A program made the translations under genes and the position numbers. The notes beneath the pieces are model-generated. The model was given only the letters and a program-made list of their open reading frames with translations, ran no database searches and had not been told where the DNA came from. Positions 50,247-59,597 of a DNA stretch of 64,000 nt are shown here, piece after piece (within the stretch, counting starts at the first letter, position 1; each line of letters starts with the position of its first letter). This stretch comes from Streptomyces sp. Alt3. Its GTDB lineage: Bacteria; Actinomycetota; Actinomycetes; Streptomycetales; Streptomycetaceae. The stretch spans positions 2,542,001-2,606,000 of the forward strand of contig NZ_CP120983.1 in the NCBI RefSeq assembly GCF_030719215.1, written 5' to 3'.

Positions 50247-52049
50247 ATGCCCGAAAAACCTGCAGAGCCCACGGACCGGTCCGCCGTGCGCTCCCTCCTG
50301 CGTCTGTGGCCCTATGTCAGGCCGGTGCGCGCGCGCTGGATCGGGGCCGCCCTCGTGGCGGTTCTCGCGTCCAGCCTCGCTCTGGTGATCCCGCTGGTAC
50401 TGAAGTGGATGGTCGACGGCCCCGTGGCGGACCGCGATCCGGGCGGAGTGTGGCTGGGGGCGCTCTGGCTGCTGTTGCTGGGGATCGCCGAGGCCGGGCT
50501 GTTCGGTCTGCGCCGATGGCTGGTGGCCCGGCCGCTCGCGGGGGTGGAGGCGTCGATGCGCGCCGACCTCTACCGCCATCTGCAGCGGCTGCCGGTGGCG
50601 TTCCACGACCGCTGGCCCTCGGGTCAGCTGCTCTCACGCGGCACCACGGATCTGATGCTGCTGCGGATGTTCCTGGCCTTCCCGCTGACGTTCCTGCTGG
50701 TCAACGGCACGACGATCCTGGTCGGTTTCGTCATCCTGTTCGCGCAGGAGTGGTCGCTGGGGCTGGTGCTGCTCGCACCCGCCGTCCCGCTGATGGTCCT
50801 GTGCTCGCTCTTCGAGACGAAGTACTCGCTGGTGGCGCGCAAGGCCCAGGACCAGGTCGGCGATCTGACCACGGTCGTCGAGGAGAGCGTGCTGGGCATC
50901 CGCATCGTCAAGGGGTTCGGCCGCAACCGCAGCCAGGCGCTCGCCTTCCGGGCGCTCGCGCAGCGGCTGCGCGCCACGGAACTGGGCAAGGCCCGGCTGC
51001 TCGCGGGGATCTGGGCACTCGTCACCGCCATCCCGGAGCTGGCGATCGGCGCCGCACTGGTGCTCGGCACGATCGAGGTCGCGGACGGCACCCTGTCGGC
51101 GGGCACGCTCGTGGCGTTCCTGTCGACGGCGCTGGCACTGCGCTGGCCGGTCGACTCGATCGGCTTCCTGCTCGCGATGAGCCAGGAGGCGGCGACGGCC
51201 GCCGACCGGTTCTTCGAGGTCATGGACGTCGAGGAGGAGCCGGAGCCGGAGGCGCCCGCCGAGGCGGGCGGGACACCGGACCAGGGCATCGTCTTCGAGG
51301 GCGTGGAGTTCGGGTACCCCGACGCCGGGCCCGGGTCACCGCCCGTCCTCGGCCGGATCGACCTGCGGATCCGGCCCGGCGAGACGATGGCGCTGGTGGG
51401 CGCCACGGGTTCCGGCAAGACGACGCTGACGGCTCTCGTGCCACGGCTGCACGACGTCACGGGCGGCCGGATCCTGCTGGACGGCGAGGACATCGCCACC
51501 ATGGCCAGGCCGCGGCTGCGCGAGCTGGTCTCGGTGGCCTTCGAGGAACCCACCCTCTTCTCGGCGACCGTCGGGGAGAACGTGCTGATGGGCGCGGAGG
51601 GGGCGAGCGAACAGGAGCTGCGCCAGGCCCTGGCCGTCGCGCAGGCCGACTTCGTGCACCAGCTGCCGCAGGGCGTCGAAACCCAGGTCGGTGAGCAGGG
51701 GCTGAGCCTCTCCGGCGGCCAGCGGCAGCGCCTCGCGCTGGCCCGCGCGGTCGTCGGGGGCCCGCGGTTCCTGGTGCTCGACGACCCGCTCTCCGCCCTG
51801 GACGTGCACACCGAGGCACTGGTGGAGGCGGCGTTGCGGCGCGTGCTGGAGGGGACGACGGCCCTGGTCGTCGCCCACCGGCCGTCGACGGTGATGCTGG
51901 CGGACCGGGTGGCCCTGCTGTCCGACGGCCGGATCAGCGCCGTCGGCACCCATCAGGAGCTCCTGCGCACCAGCCCCGAGTACGCCTGGCTGATGTCGGG
52001 CACCCACGACACCGGTGTTCCTGTCGCCGAGGAGGGCAGCACCCGATGA
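50247..52049 (+). CDS. ABC exporter half-transporter with degenerate ATPase site
   Basis: 600 residues: a six-helix exporter membrane domain to about residue 320 and a C-terminal nucleotide-binding domain. Walker A is GATGSGKTT with K391 and the signature LSGGQ (488-492) is intact. Walker B reads LVLDDPLSALD, so the catalytic Glu is D513, and the Q-loop glutamine is replaced by E433 (FEEPTLF). It forms a heterodimer with the next gene, which has the intact Glu. The ATG at 50247 has no ribosome binding site but follows a TAGGCT box by eight bases, so it may be leaderless. Substrate unknown. Confidence 0.93.
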   Translation: MPEKPAEPTDRSAVRSLLRLWPYVRPVRARWIGAALVAVLASSLALVIPLVLKWMVDGPVADRDPGGVWLGALWLLLLGIAEAGLFGLRRWLVARPLAGVEASMRADLYRHLQRLPVAFHDRWPSGQLLSRGTTDLMLLRMFLAFPLTFLLVNGTTILVGFVILFAQEWSLGLVLLAPAVPLMVLCSLFETKYSLVARKAQDQVGDLTTVVEESVLGIRIVKGFGRNRSQALAFRALAQRLRATELGKARLLAGIWALVTAIPELAIGAALVLGTIEVADGTLSAGTLVAFLSTALALRWPVDSIGFLLAMSQEAATAADRFFEVMDVEEEPEPEAPAEAGGTPDQGIVFEGVEFGYPDAGPGSPPVLGRIDLRIRPGETMALVGATGSGKTTLTALVPRLHDVTGGRILLDGEDIATMARPRLRELVSVAFEEPTLFSATVGENVLMGAEGASEQELRQALAVAQADFVHQLPQGVETQVGEQGLSLSGGQRQRLALARAVVGGPRFLVLDDPLSALDVHTEALVEAALRRVLEGTTALVVAHRPSTVMLADRVALLSDGRISAVGTHQELLRTSPEYAWLMSGTHDTGVPVAEEGSTR

Positions 52050-53917
52050 CCAGTACGACTGCCGACGGCCCCGCCGTCGCCGACGAGGACCTGCCCGGGA
52101 AGGGCTCCGGCCCGGCACAGGACGAGGGGGACCCGTTCGGCGCCGACACGCTGCCCGCTCCCCGGGGTGCCACCCGTGATCTGCTGTTCTCCCTGCTGGC
52201 GCCCCTGCGCGCCAGGGTGGCAGTGACCTCCCTCCTGCTGCTCCTCCAGCAGGCCGCCGTGCAGGCGGGACCGCTGCTGGTCGCGTACGCCATCGACAGC
52301 GGGGTGCCCGCGTTCCGGGACCACGACTACGGTCCGCTCGCGGCCGTGGGCATCGGGTACGCCGTGTGCTCGATGGGCGCGGGGGTCCTCCAGTACGCCT
52401 TCATCCGGGCGGCCGCCCGGATCAACCAGGACGTGCTGCTCGATCTGCGGGGACGGATCTTCCGTCACGCGCAGGCGCTGAGCGTGGACTTCCACGAGCG
52501 CTACACCTCGGGCCGGCTGATCTCCCGCTCGACCACGGACGTGGAGTCCCTGCGCGAACTGCTGAGCGAGGGGCTGCAGGAACTCGTCGGGGTGATCCTG
52601 TCGTTCGTGTCGATCGCCCTGGTGCTGCTCTGGCTGGACCTCGGCATCGGCGCCATCGCCGTGGCCTCCTTCCTTCCCCTGTATCTGCTGGTGCGGGGGT
52701 ACCGGCAGCGGGCGGCCAAGGCGTACACGGCGCGCTCGACGGCGATCGCCGCGGTCATCGTGAAGTTCGCCGAGACGATGAACGGCATCCGTCCCGTGCA
52801 GGCCTTCCGCAGGGAGCGGGCCAACGAGAAGGACTTCGCCGTGTCCAACCACGACCACGAGCGGCGGAACGGCGACGCCCTGCTGGAGATGGCCCGTTAC
52901 GTCGTCGGTTCCCGGCTGGTCGCGAACACCGCGGTGGCCGCGATGGTGCTCTGGGGCGCCTACCGGGTGGCGTCCGGCACGCTGGCGCTCGGTGTGCTGG
53001 CCGCCGCGGTGCTGTATCTGCGGCGGCTGTACGACCCGATCGACCGGCTAGCGATGTTCCTCAACTCCTACCAGTCGGCCGCCGCTTCGCTGGAGAAGAT
53101 CGCGGGCCTGCTGGCGCAGACACCCGCGGTCCCCGAACCCGCCGAGCCGAAGGTCCTGCCGTCCCTCGCCGGTGAGCACCCGGGCCGCGAGGTCTCGTTC
53201 GACGGGGTGCGGTTCGCCTACCGCACGGGAGGCGAGGTCCTGCCCCGCTTCGGCCTGACGATCCCGGCGGGCCAGACCGTGGCCGTGGTCGGCTCGACGG
53301 GTGCGGGCAAGTCGACGCTGGCCAAGTTGCTGGCACGCTTCTACGACCCGACGGAGGGCCGGGTCCTGCTGGACGGCACCGACCTGCGCGATCTGGCGAC
53401 GCCCGAACTGCGCCGGGGCGTGGTGATGGTGACCCAGGAGGCGTTCCTGTTCTCGGGGACGATCTCCGAGAACATCGCGATCGGCCGCCCGGAGGCGACA
53501 CCCGAGGAGATCGAGCACGCGGCGAAGGCGATCGGGGCGCACGACTTCATCAGCTCCCTGCCGGACGGGTACGACACGGACGTCCGCAAGCGCGGTGGCC
53601 GGATCTCCGCCGGGCAGCGGCAACTCGTCGCGTTCGCACGGGCCCTGCTAGCGGACCCCGCGGTACTCATCCTCGACGAGGCCACCAGCTCACTGGACGT
53701 GCCCGGCGAGCGGGCGGTGCAGCGGGCGATGGACACCGTGCTGCACGGGCGTACGGCGGTGGTGATCGCACACCGTCTGTCGACCGTGGAGATCGCGGAC
53801 CGGGTGCTCGTGATGGAACAGGGGCGGATCGTGGAGGACGGCACCCCGGCCGAACTCATCGCCGGCACCGGCAGGTTCGCCGGGCTGCACAAGGCGTGGC
53901 GGGAGAGCCTGGCCTGA
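52046..53917 (+). CDS. ABC exporter half-transporter, catalytic partner
   Basis: 623 residues with a polar 40-residue N-terminal extension, six membrane helices and a nucleotide-binding domain. Walker A (GSTGAGKST), Q-loop (VTQEAFLF) and Walker B LILDEATSSLD with catalytic E545 are normal. The signature is ISAGQ rather than LSGGQ, as in many partner subunits. Together with the preceding protein this gives one consensus and one degenerate ATP site. It overlaps the first gene by 4 bp (ATGA). A perfect hairpin follows. Confidence 0.95.
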   Translation: MTSTTADGPAVADEDLPGKGSGPAQDEGDPFGADTLPAPRGATRDLLFSLLAPLRARVAVTSLLLLLQQAAVQAGPLLVAYAIDSGVPAFRDHDYGPLAAVGIGYAVCSMGAGVLQYAFIRAAARINQDVLLDLRGRIFRHAQALSVDFHERYTSGRLISRSTTDVESLRELLSEGLQELVGVILSFVSIALVLLWLDLGIGAIAVASFLPLYLLVRGYRQRAAKAYTARSTAIAAVIVKFAETMNGIRPVQAFRRERANEKDFAVSNHDHERRNGDALLEMARYVVGSRLVANTAVAAMVLWGAYRVASGTLALGVLAAAVLYLRRLYDPIDRLAMFLNSYQSAAASLEKIAGLLAQTPAVPEPAEPKVLPSLAGEHPGREVSFDGVRFAYRTGGEVLPRFGLTIPAGQTVAVVGSTGAGKSTLAKLLARFYDPTEGRVLLDGTDLRDLATPELRRGVVMVTQEAFLFSGTISENIAIGRPEATPEEIEHAAKAIGAHDFISSLPDGYDTDVRKRGGRISAGQRQLVAFARALLADPAVLILDEATSSLDVPGERAVQRAMDTVLHGRTAVVIAHRLSTVEIADRVLVMEQGRIVEDGTPAELIAGTGRFAGLHKAWRESLA

Positions 53918-53949
53918 GGGTGGCGCCTCTCACGGGGGCCGCGGACAGA

Positions 53950-53992
53950 GACGGAGAGGGCTTCCCGCTCACTGCGGGAAGCCCTCTCCGTC
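53950..53992. terminator. 19-bp perfect bidirectional hairpin
   Basis: Arms at 53950-53968 and 53974-53992 are perfectly complementary around the 5-base loop TCACT. It lies between the convergent exporter and surface-protein genes. Confidence 0.9.
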
Positions 53993-54007
53993 GTGGTCGC
54001 GGCGCGG

Positions 54008-56671
54008 TCAGGCCGCCGGGTCCGCGGTGCGCCGACGGGCGCCCGCCCTGCGGTGTGCGAACCACCCCGCGGCCGCCAGCAGCGCGGCCACCGCCCCGAG
54101 CGCCACGACGTCGAGGCCGGTCGAGGCGAGGCTTCCTCCCGAGGAGGACGCCGTGCCCGAACCGCCGGAGACGGACCCCGAGGCGGACGTACCGGAGGAA
54201 CCGCCGGAGGTGCCGCCGGTGGAGCCGCCGTCCGAACCTCCGGTCGAACCGCCGTCCGTGCCGCCGTCCGCCCCGCCTGTCGCACCCCCGTCCGTGCCGC
54301 CGGACCCGTCGTCCGTGTCCACCGGTTCCTGGCCGGCGAAGGCGACCGGGACCTTCACGTCCTGGGAACGGTCGCCGGACAGCGTGTGGTCGGCCCGGGT
54401 GACCAGGACGCAGGTGGAGACGAAGCAGTCGGTGAACTCGTCCTTCGCGTCGACGGTGAGCTCGACGCCGAAGGAGCCGCCCGCCGTGTAGGGGATCGCC
54501 AGGTCCTTCCCGTAGTCGGGCGGGTTGGACGAGATCCAGGCCGAGGTGTGCGAGTCGCCGGACATGTCGACGCCGCCGACGCACGGGCTGGGCAGTTCCC
54601 CCTCGCCGTTGTCGACGCACAGGGCGACGTAGACGCCCTTCTCCTCGTCGTAGCCGGAGCCGGTCACCTTCAGCTTCTGCCCGACGGTGGCGAGGTGGTT
54701 CACCGGGGTGACGGTGAGCTTCTGTCCCCCGGGGCCGGTGACCGTCCTCGATCCGGACGGTTCCGGTTCCGCGGGGCTCTCACCTCCGTCACCCCCGCCG
54801 GGCGTGCCTCCGGACCCGGTGACCGTCAGGGTGACCGGGGTGGTGCGGGTGGTGCCCGCCGGGTTGGTGAACTCGGCCCGGTAGCGGTAACCGTCGTGCG
54901 CCGCCCTCGCGGTGAACGCGTACCTGCCCGCCGTCGCCCCCACGATGTCCTTCCAGGTCTGGTCCCCGTCCGTGCTGACCTGCCAGCGGACCTCGGGGGC
55001 CGGGGCGCCCTCGGCCGCGGCCACGAGCACGGCCTCGGCGCCCTGCGCGACCGACTGGTCCGTGGGCGCCTGGGTGATCTTCGGGGACATCCGGCGTTCG
55101 AGCTTGCTGATCGTGCTCGCGGCCGGGTTGGCGACGTAGACGGTGCTGCCGCCCGGGGCGACGGCCACGCTCGCCTGGCCGGTCTGTCCGGGGCTGCCCG
55201 GCAACGGCGCCGGCTCGGCGGCCTCCTCGTACGTCGTCGTGTCGTAGATCCCGAGCGAGCTGTCGTTGTCACCGCCGTTGCTGGTGTCCCCGCTGTCCTG
55301 CCAGACGACGAACGCACGGCCGGTGGCGGTGTCGAAGGCGACGTCCGTGGCCCGGTCGGGGCCCTCGATCGTGGCGAGCGGTTCGGCGTCCGGGCCGAAG
55401 ACCAGGACCGTGTTCCCGCTGCCCGCCCAGACGTTGCCCGTGGCGGGGTCGGGGGCGACGAACCAGAGGTTCTCGGAGGGGAGCTGGGCGGTCGCGGTCA
55501 CGGCGAAGGAGCCTGTGTCCACCCGGCTCAGCGGTCCGCCGGCCCAGCCCGACCAGGCGGCGCCGCGGGCGGCGTCCACCCCGAGCCGCGAGCCTCCGCC
55601 GAGGGTGAGCGTGCGCCGGACCGTGCCGGTCGACGTCTCGACCTCGGAGAGGAGCGCGCCCTGCTGGACCAGGACGGTGGCGGCCTCGGTGCCCGGTCCC
55701 GTGGCCGTGACGCTGGAGCCGGTGAGCCAGACGCCCTTCGCGGTCTCGTCACCGTCCTGGGCGGTGCCGATGCCCCGCAGCGGGTAGTGGAAGACGACGC
55801 CGTCCCGGGCGAGCGGTGCGACGATCTGGGTGACCCTGCGGCCGGCCAGGGAGCCGTTGGAGCCGGGCGCCTGGCTGACCGTGCTGCGGACCGTGCCGTC
55901 CGACGCGTCCAGGACGTACAGGCCCTGTTCGTTCACGTCCGAGGTGTCGGCGATGTTGTCGGCGCCGACGTACAGCTTCCCCGAGTCGGGGTGCAGCAGG
56001 AGGTCCAAGGGCTTGCCGGCGCCCGTGAACTCGGCGGTCTGCCGGTAGCTGACGGTGCCCGCGGGCACGTCGACCCCGTCCCCGCCGTCGTCGCCACCAC
56101 CGGTGTCCTGGCCCTCGAAGACCACGGGGACACGGACGTCCTGGGAACGGTCGCCGGAGCCCCGGTGGTCGACGCGGGTGACCACGGCGCAGGTGACCTG
56201 GGTGCAGTCGAGGCCGTTGCCCCGCTGCTCGACCTCGATCTCGACGTCGAAGCTTCCGCCCTCGCCGTACGCCTTGGCCAGTTCGCCCTCGTAGACGTCG
56301 CCCTCGGGGACGATCCACTGCGACGATCCGCCGCCGCCCGTCATGTCGGCACCGCCGAGGCACGGCGAGGGGATGCGGTTGTCCCCGTTGTCCTTGCAGA
56401 AGGCGATGTAGATGCCCTTGGTCGCGTCGTACCCCTCGCCGGTGACGCGGACGGTGTCGCCGTCCGGGTCGAGGTGCGCGGACGCGGACACCGTGAGCCG
56501 CTGCCCGTTCTTGCCGAGCCCCGTCCTCGGTGAGTCCGCGGCCTGCGCCGCCGATCCCACCGTGACGCAGGCGGCCACGAGCGCGGCCGCGGCCAGGAGT
56601 GCCGCCGGGCGCCCGGGGCGGGGTCCGCCCGCGCGGTCCGGCCTTCGCCGGGCGGACGTGTCGTCTGCCAT
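54008..56671 (-). CDS. Sortase-anchored surface protein: two neocarzinostatin-like domains around a propeller and Ig-like part
   Basis: 887 residues. After a signal peptide (to about residue 44), a four-cysteine domain (FCKDNG, SPCLGG, DCTQVTCAVVTRVDH) is followed by a beta-propeller-like central region (about 200-510), an Ig-like domain (IVGATAGRYAFTARAAHDGYRYRAEFTNPAGTTR), a second four-cysteine domain (LCVDNG, SPCVGG, DCFVSTCVLVTRADH), a long Gly/Ser/Thr/Asp linker, LASTG at 848-852, a membrane segment and a basic tail. LAXTG is the class E sortase signal of streptomycetes. It belongs to the iron-regulated locus. GAGG precedes the ATG. Confidence 0.85.
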   Translation of the reverse strand: MADDTSARRRPDRAGGPRPGRPAALLAAAALVAACVTVGSAAQAADSPRTGLGKNGQRLTVSASAHLDPDGDTVRVTGEGYDATKGIYIAFCKDNGDNRIPSPCLGGADMTGGGGSSQWIVPEGDVYEGELAKAYGEGGSFDVEIEVEQRGNGLDCTQVTCAVVTRVDHRGSGDRSQDVRVPVVFEGQDTGGGDDGGDGVDVPAGTVSYRQTAEFTGAGKPLDLLLHPDSGKLYVGADNIADTSDVNEQGLYVLDASDGTVRSTVSQAPGSNGSLAGRRVTQIVAPLARDGVVFHYPLRGIGTAQDGDETAKGVWLTGSSVTATGPGTEAATVLVQQGALLSEVETSTGTVRRTLTLGGGSRLGVDAARGAAWSGWAGGPLSRVDTGSFAVTATAQLPSENLWFVAPDPATGNVWAGSGNTVLVFGPDAEPLATIEGPDRATDVAFDTATGRAFVVWQDSGDTSNGGDNDSSLGIYDTTTYEEAAEPAPLPGSPGQTGQASVAVAPGGSTVYVANPAASTISKLERRMSPKITQAPTDQSVAQGAEAVLVAAAEGAPAPEVRWQVSTDGDQTWKDIVGATAGRYAFTARAAHDGYRYRAEFTNPAGTTRTTPVTLTVTGSGGTPGGGDGGESPAEPEPSGSRTVTGPGGQKLTVTPVNHLATVGQKLKVTGSGYDEEKGVYVALCVDNGEGELPSPCVGGVDMSGDSHTSAWISSNPPDYGKDLAIPYTAGGSFGVELTVDAKDEFTDCFVSTCVLVTRADHTLSGDRSQDVKVPVAFAGQEPVDTDDGSGGTDGGATGGADGGTDGGSTGGSDGGSTGGTSGGSSGTSASGSVSGGSGTASSSGGSLASTGLDVVALGAVAALLAAAGWFAHRRAGARRRTADPAA

Positions 56672-56720
56672 GAAGAGTTCCTCACTTGCCGGATGCGCCC
56701 GGCACCCCGGTACGCCGGAA

Positions 56721-56747
56721 GCCGGGCCCCGTCGTACGGAGCCCGGC
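56721..56747 (-). terminator. Hairpin between two surface-protein genes
   Basis: Arms GCCGGGC (56721-56727) and GCCCGGC (56741-56747) plus an inner 4-bp stem and 3-base loop lie in the 87-bp gap. It may attenuate the downstream 887-residue gene. Confidence 0.5.
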
Positions 56748-56758
56748 CCGGCAGGTGA

Positions 56759-57298
56759 TTACTGGAAGTCGATCGGGACGTGGACGTCGTACTTGCGGTC
56801 ACCGCTGTCGAGGTGGTCGGCGCGGGTCACCACGGCGCAGTCGACGTCCTCGCCGCAGACACGGCCGTCGTCGAGGGTGGCCTTGACGAAGATCTGCACG
56901 CTGAAGCTGCCGCCCGCAGCGAACTTGGAGCTGTTGGCGAAGAGGCCGCCGAAGGTGTCGTTGACCCAGTGCGAGGCGCCGGTCGCGCCGCTCTCGTCCT
57001 GTCCGCCGAGACAGGGGGTGGGCTTGTTCGCACCCTGCGCCCCGTCGACCGCGCACAGGCCGACGTAGACGCCCTGGCCCGTGTTGTAACCGGAGCCGGT
57101 GACCGTGACGACCTGGCCGGAGGCGGAGGCGCTGTCCGGGGCGGCCAGCGACAGGTTGTAGGTGGTGGTGCCGTCGGTGACCGTGCGGGTCGAGGTGGCG
57201 GCGGAGGCGGACGAGGCCAGGCCCAGGGTCAGGGCGGCGGAGGCGAGGACGGCGAGTCCGGCGCGGGCGGCGGTACGGGCGGACGGAACAGCTCTCAT
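56759..57298 (-). CDS. Secreted neocarzinostatin-like domain protein
   Basis: 179 residues: a signal peptide (MRAVPSARTAARAGLAVLASAALTLGLASSASA style, cut near residue 33) and one four-cysteine domain (GLC, PTPCLGG, CGEDVDCAVVTRADH, DVHVPIDF). Spacing of the cysteines and the final VPIxF strand resemble neocarzinostatin apoprotein, an Ig-like fold with two disulfides. There is no sorting signal, so it is released. The gene has its own iron box 122 bp upstream and is followed by the large surface protein gene. Confidence 0.8.
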   Translation of the reverse strand: MRAVPSARTAARAGLAVLASAALTLGLASSASAATSTRTVTDGTTTYNLSLAAPDSASASGQVVTVTGSGYNTGQGVYVGLCAVDGAQGANKPTPCLGGQDESGATGASHWVNDTFGGLFANSSKFAAGGSFSVQIFVKATLDDGRVCGEDVDCAVVTRADHLDSGDRKYDVHVPIDFQ

Positions 57299-57419
57299 GG
57301 CGGCAGAGCACCCTTCTAGGTGTCAGGTCTGAACTGTCGGGAGCTCGAACGGCCGTCGGGGGCGGTCTTCTTCCCACCGGCGGACGGGGTGGCCGGCAGG
57401 CCCACCCACCCGTTCTCAC

Positions 57420-57438
57420 TTAGGTAAGGCAAACCTAA
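57420..57438 (-). promoter_or_regulatory. Iron box (DmdR/DtxR-type operator)
   Basis: TTAGGTAAGGCAAACCTAA matches the DtxR-family consensus TTAGGTTAGGCTAACCTAA at 17 of 19 positions. It overlaps a promoter-like region with TTGACA on the minus strand at 57457-57462, upstream of the 179-residue secreted protein gene. Iron-bound regulator would block transcription. Confidence 0.9.
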
Positions 57439-57528
57439 GTACACACTCCGGGCAACTGTCAATGGCCGGCAAAGAATCGCCATGCCCCCTTGTCGGAGGC
57501 CGAGTTGACGTCGTACGGGCGCATGCCG

Positions 57529-57558
57529 GGGAGCGGGCCGCACCCGCGGCCCGCTCCC
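57529..57558 (-). terminator. Hairpin after the HtaA-like gene
   Basis: A 13-bp stem (57529-57541 and 57546-57558) with the 4-base loop ACCC follows the HtaA-like stop by about 36 bp and separates the two iron-regulated units. Confidence 0.75.
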
Positions 57559-57593
57559 TCTCCACACGTCCGGGGCGCCCGGTGCGGGTGGCT

Positions 57594-58607
57594 TCAGCCC
57601 TCGTTCCGCACGCGGAAACCGGCCGAGGCGCGACGGTCCCCCGTCACCGAGTACAGCTCCGCCGTGTGCGCGCCCGCGGTCGCGGTGACGTACACCGGGA
57701 AGGTCCGGAAGACCTGTCCCGAGGCGTCGGCCACCGCCTGGTAGCGGGTGTCCTCGTCGATGGCGACGAGGACCACCTCGCCGGGCTCGAACCCCTCACC
57801 CGTGACGCGCTGTTCGGTCCCCGGCGCCACTTCCGGGTGCTCGACGAGCGCCGCCGGGACCGCGGACGGCGGCTCCTGCGGCACCGCCCCCTCGGCCGGC
57901 ACCGGGTCGGGCTCCTGTGCGGGCGGCGCACCCGGTGACCCACCGTCGGGGCTCTCGGCGCTCCCCGGCGCGGGCCCACCGTCGACTCCGGGCACGGGCG
58001 TGGGTCCGCCGCCGGTACCGAGCGTCACATCGAGTTCGCCGATGGCGTCCCCCTCGGCGAACGGGCGCCCGCTCCAGCCGGCCAGCAGCCGCGCCCCGTC
58101 AGCCGTGAGCGAGGCCCGCAGCCCGGCCCAGGTCAGCCCTCCGGACCGTACGACGGGTTCCGCGCCGTCCGTATGCAGATCGGCCAGGGCCACGGCCCCT
58201 TCCGCACCGGCCTGTCCGTCGCGGACGTACAGCGCGCCCTCGCCGCCCTCCAGCCGCAGCCGCAGGCCGCCGAGACCGAGCTCACCGGCGGCCGGGCCCC
58301 CGGCGCCGGTGAGCCGTGCCGTACCGGCCAGGGTGACGTCCGCGTCCCCGGACCCGAGGTCGGCGCCGCCGCTCCCGGCCGGGAACCACGTGAGCCCTCC
58401 GGCCCCGCGCACGGCGGGCTTCTCCGCCTCCAGTTCCACACCGTGGGACCCCGTCGCCCAGCTCACATAGCCGCCGGACACCTCGTCCGGCAGCGGGTCC
58501 TGGCCGGCCACCGCGGTCCCCGGCCAGAGCAGAGCCAGCAGGACACCGCCCGCCAGCACGGCCGCGCCTGATCGCACGGCACCTGGTCTCTCGGTCACCA
58601 TCTTCAC
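57594..58607 (-). CDS. HtaA-like exported protein
   Basis: 337 residues. A signal peptide (to about residue 35) precedes a domain with GGYVSWATGSHGVELEA, ADVTLAGTARLTGAGG and a final GARLLAGWSGRPFAEGDAIGELDVTL, the pattern of HtaA domains that bind haem in corynebacteria. Identification is by motif layout only, and the conserved tyrosine and histidine haem ligands are not all evident. A proline-rich linker and an Ig-like C-terminal domain (EVAPGTEQRVTGEGFEPGEVVLVAI) follow. The GTG at 58607 has GGAGG five bases upstream. It is downstream of the 280-residue surface protein. Confidence 0.65.
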   Translation of the reverse strand: MKMVTERPGAVRSGAAVLAGGVLLALLWPGTAVAGQDPLPDEVSGGYVSWATGSHGVELEAEKPAVRGAGGLTWFPAGSGGADLGSGDADVTLAGTARLTGAGGPAAGELGLGGLRLRLEGGEGALYVRDGQAGAEGAVALADLHTDGAEPVVRSGGLTWAGLRASLTADGARLLAGWSGRPFAEGDAIGELDVTLGTGGGPTPVPGVDGGPAPGSAESPDGGSPGAPPAQEPDPVPAEGAVPQEPPSAVPAALVEHPEVAPGTEQRVTGEGFEPGEVVLVAIDEDTRYQAVADASGQVFRTFPVYVTATAGAHTAELYSVTGDRRASAGFRVRNEG

Positions 58608-58651
58608 GTTCTCCTCCGGATACGACGCTGTGTCGGTCGGGCCTGCGCCCG

Positions 58652-59494
58652 TCAGGCCTGTGCCGCTTCCGCCCCGGCCCGCCGGCGCCTCCGCGCCACG
58701 GACCAGGCCCCCGCACCGGCCACGACCAGGCCCGCCGCGGTCAGGCCGAGGGGCAGCGCCACTCCGGAACCGGTGCTGGCGAGCGGACCCTTCGGGGTCT
58801 CCGCGCCGTCGCCGGAACCGGAACCGGCGTCCGCCCCTCCGGTGGCGCCGGACCCGGACGTACCCGCCCCCGCCGAACCGGAACCGGACGTCGCGCCCGG
58901 AGCGGCCGAGGCGGTCGCACCGTCCGACGCCGCCGCACCGCCGAAGGTCACGGGGATCCGGACGGTCTGGCTCTGGTCACCACCGCGCGTGTGGTCGTTG
59001 CGGGTGATGACGGCACACGTCACACCGGACTTGGCGCAGTCGGTGTTGGCATCCTTGGCCCGCACCTTGAGCCGCACGCTGAACGACCCCTCGTGCCCGC
59101 TTCCCTTGTAGGGCTCGGCGAGCCCCTCCCCGTACGAGGGCGGGTTCGAGGACACCCAGACGGAGGCTCCGGACTCCCCGGACATGTCCACCCCGCCGAC
59201 GCACGGGGTGGGTGTCTTCCCGGCCCCGTTGTCCACGCAGAAGGCCACGTAGACGCCCTTCTCCACGTTGTACCCGGAGCCGGTGACCGTCACGGTCTCA
59301 CCGGCTCCGTCGAGCCCCGTCGCCTTGGAGACCGTGAGCTTCTGCCCCTCGGGCCCCGTGGCGGACGCGTCCGCCGCCACCGCTGACGGCGCCATGGGCA
59401 GCGTCAGCGCGAGGGAACCCGCCACGACGGCGGCCCATCGCGCGCCACGCCCCCGGCGCACACCGTTCGACCCACTCAATGCCCACACCCCCAC
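58652..59494 (-). CDS. Sortase-anchored neocarzinostatin-like surface protein
   Basis: 280 residues: signal peptide, one four-cysteine domain (FCVDNG, TPCVGG, DCAKSGVTCAVITRNDH, VRIPVTF), a Gly/Ser/Ala linker, then LASTG at 238-242, a hydrophobic span and RRRRR. It should be attached to peptidoglycan by a class E sortase, which is not encoded here. The start GTG at 59494 is uncertain; GTG 59488 or a later codon are possible. An iron box lies just upstream, shared with the divergent HmuT gene. The HtaA-like gene follows after 44 bp. Confidence 0.85.
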   Translation of the reverse strand: MGVWALSGSNGVRRGRGARWAAVVAGSLALTLPMAPSAVAADASATGPEGQKLTVSKATGLDGAGETVTVTGSGYNVEKGVYVAFCVDNGAGKTPTPCVGGVDMSGESGASVWVSSNPPSYGEGLAEPYKGSGHEGSFSVRLKVRAKDANTDCAKSGVTCAVITRNDHTRGGDQSQTVRIPVTFGGAAASDGATASAAPGATSGSGSAGAGTSGSGATGGADAGSGSGDGAETPKGPLASTGSGVALPLGLTAAGLVVAGAGAWSVARRRRRAGAEAAQA

Positions 59495-59504
59495 CCTAGG
59501 TAAC

Positions 59505-59523
59505 CAAGGGAAGCCTAACCTAA
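59505..59523. promoter_or_regulatory. Iron box in the divergent HmuT/surface-protein promoter region
   Basis: CAAGGGAAGCCTAACCTAA matches the symmetric iron-box consensus at 15 of 19 positions, with one half perfect. It sits between two divergent genes and could repress both. Confidence 0.75.
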
Positions 59524-59597
59524 GCTACTTGGCACGGAAGTGCCAGACGCGGTGCGCGGGGGACGGTGCCGGGCGCCAGGAGAGGAGCGTTCGAGTC

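Noticed and set aside
54008..56671. Long plus-strand frames opposite the 887-residue surface protein
   Set aside because: Their composition follows from antisense reading of the GC-rich gene; the minus strand has the signal peptide, cysteine motifs and LASTG end.
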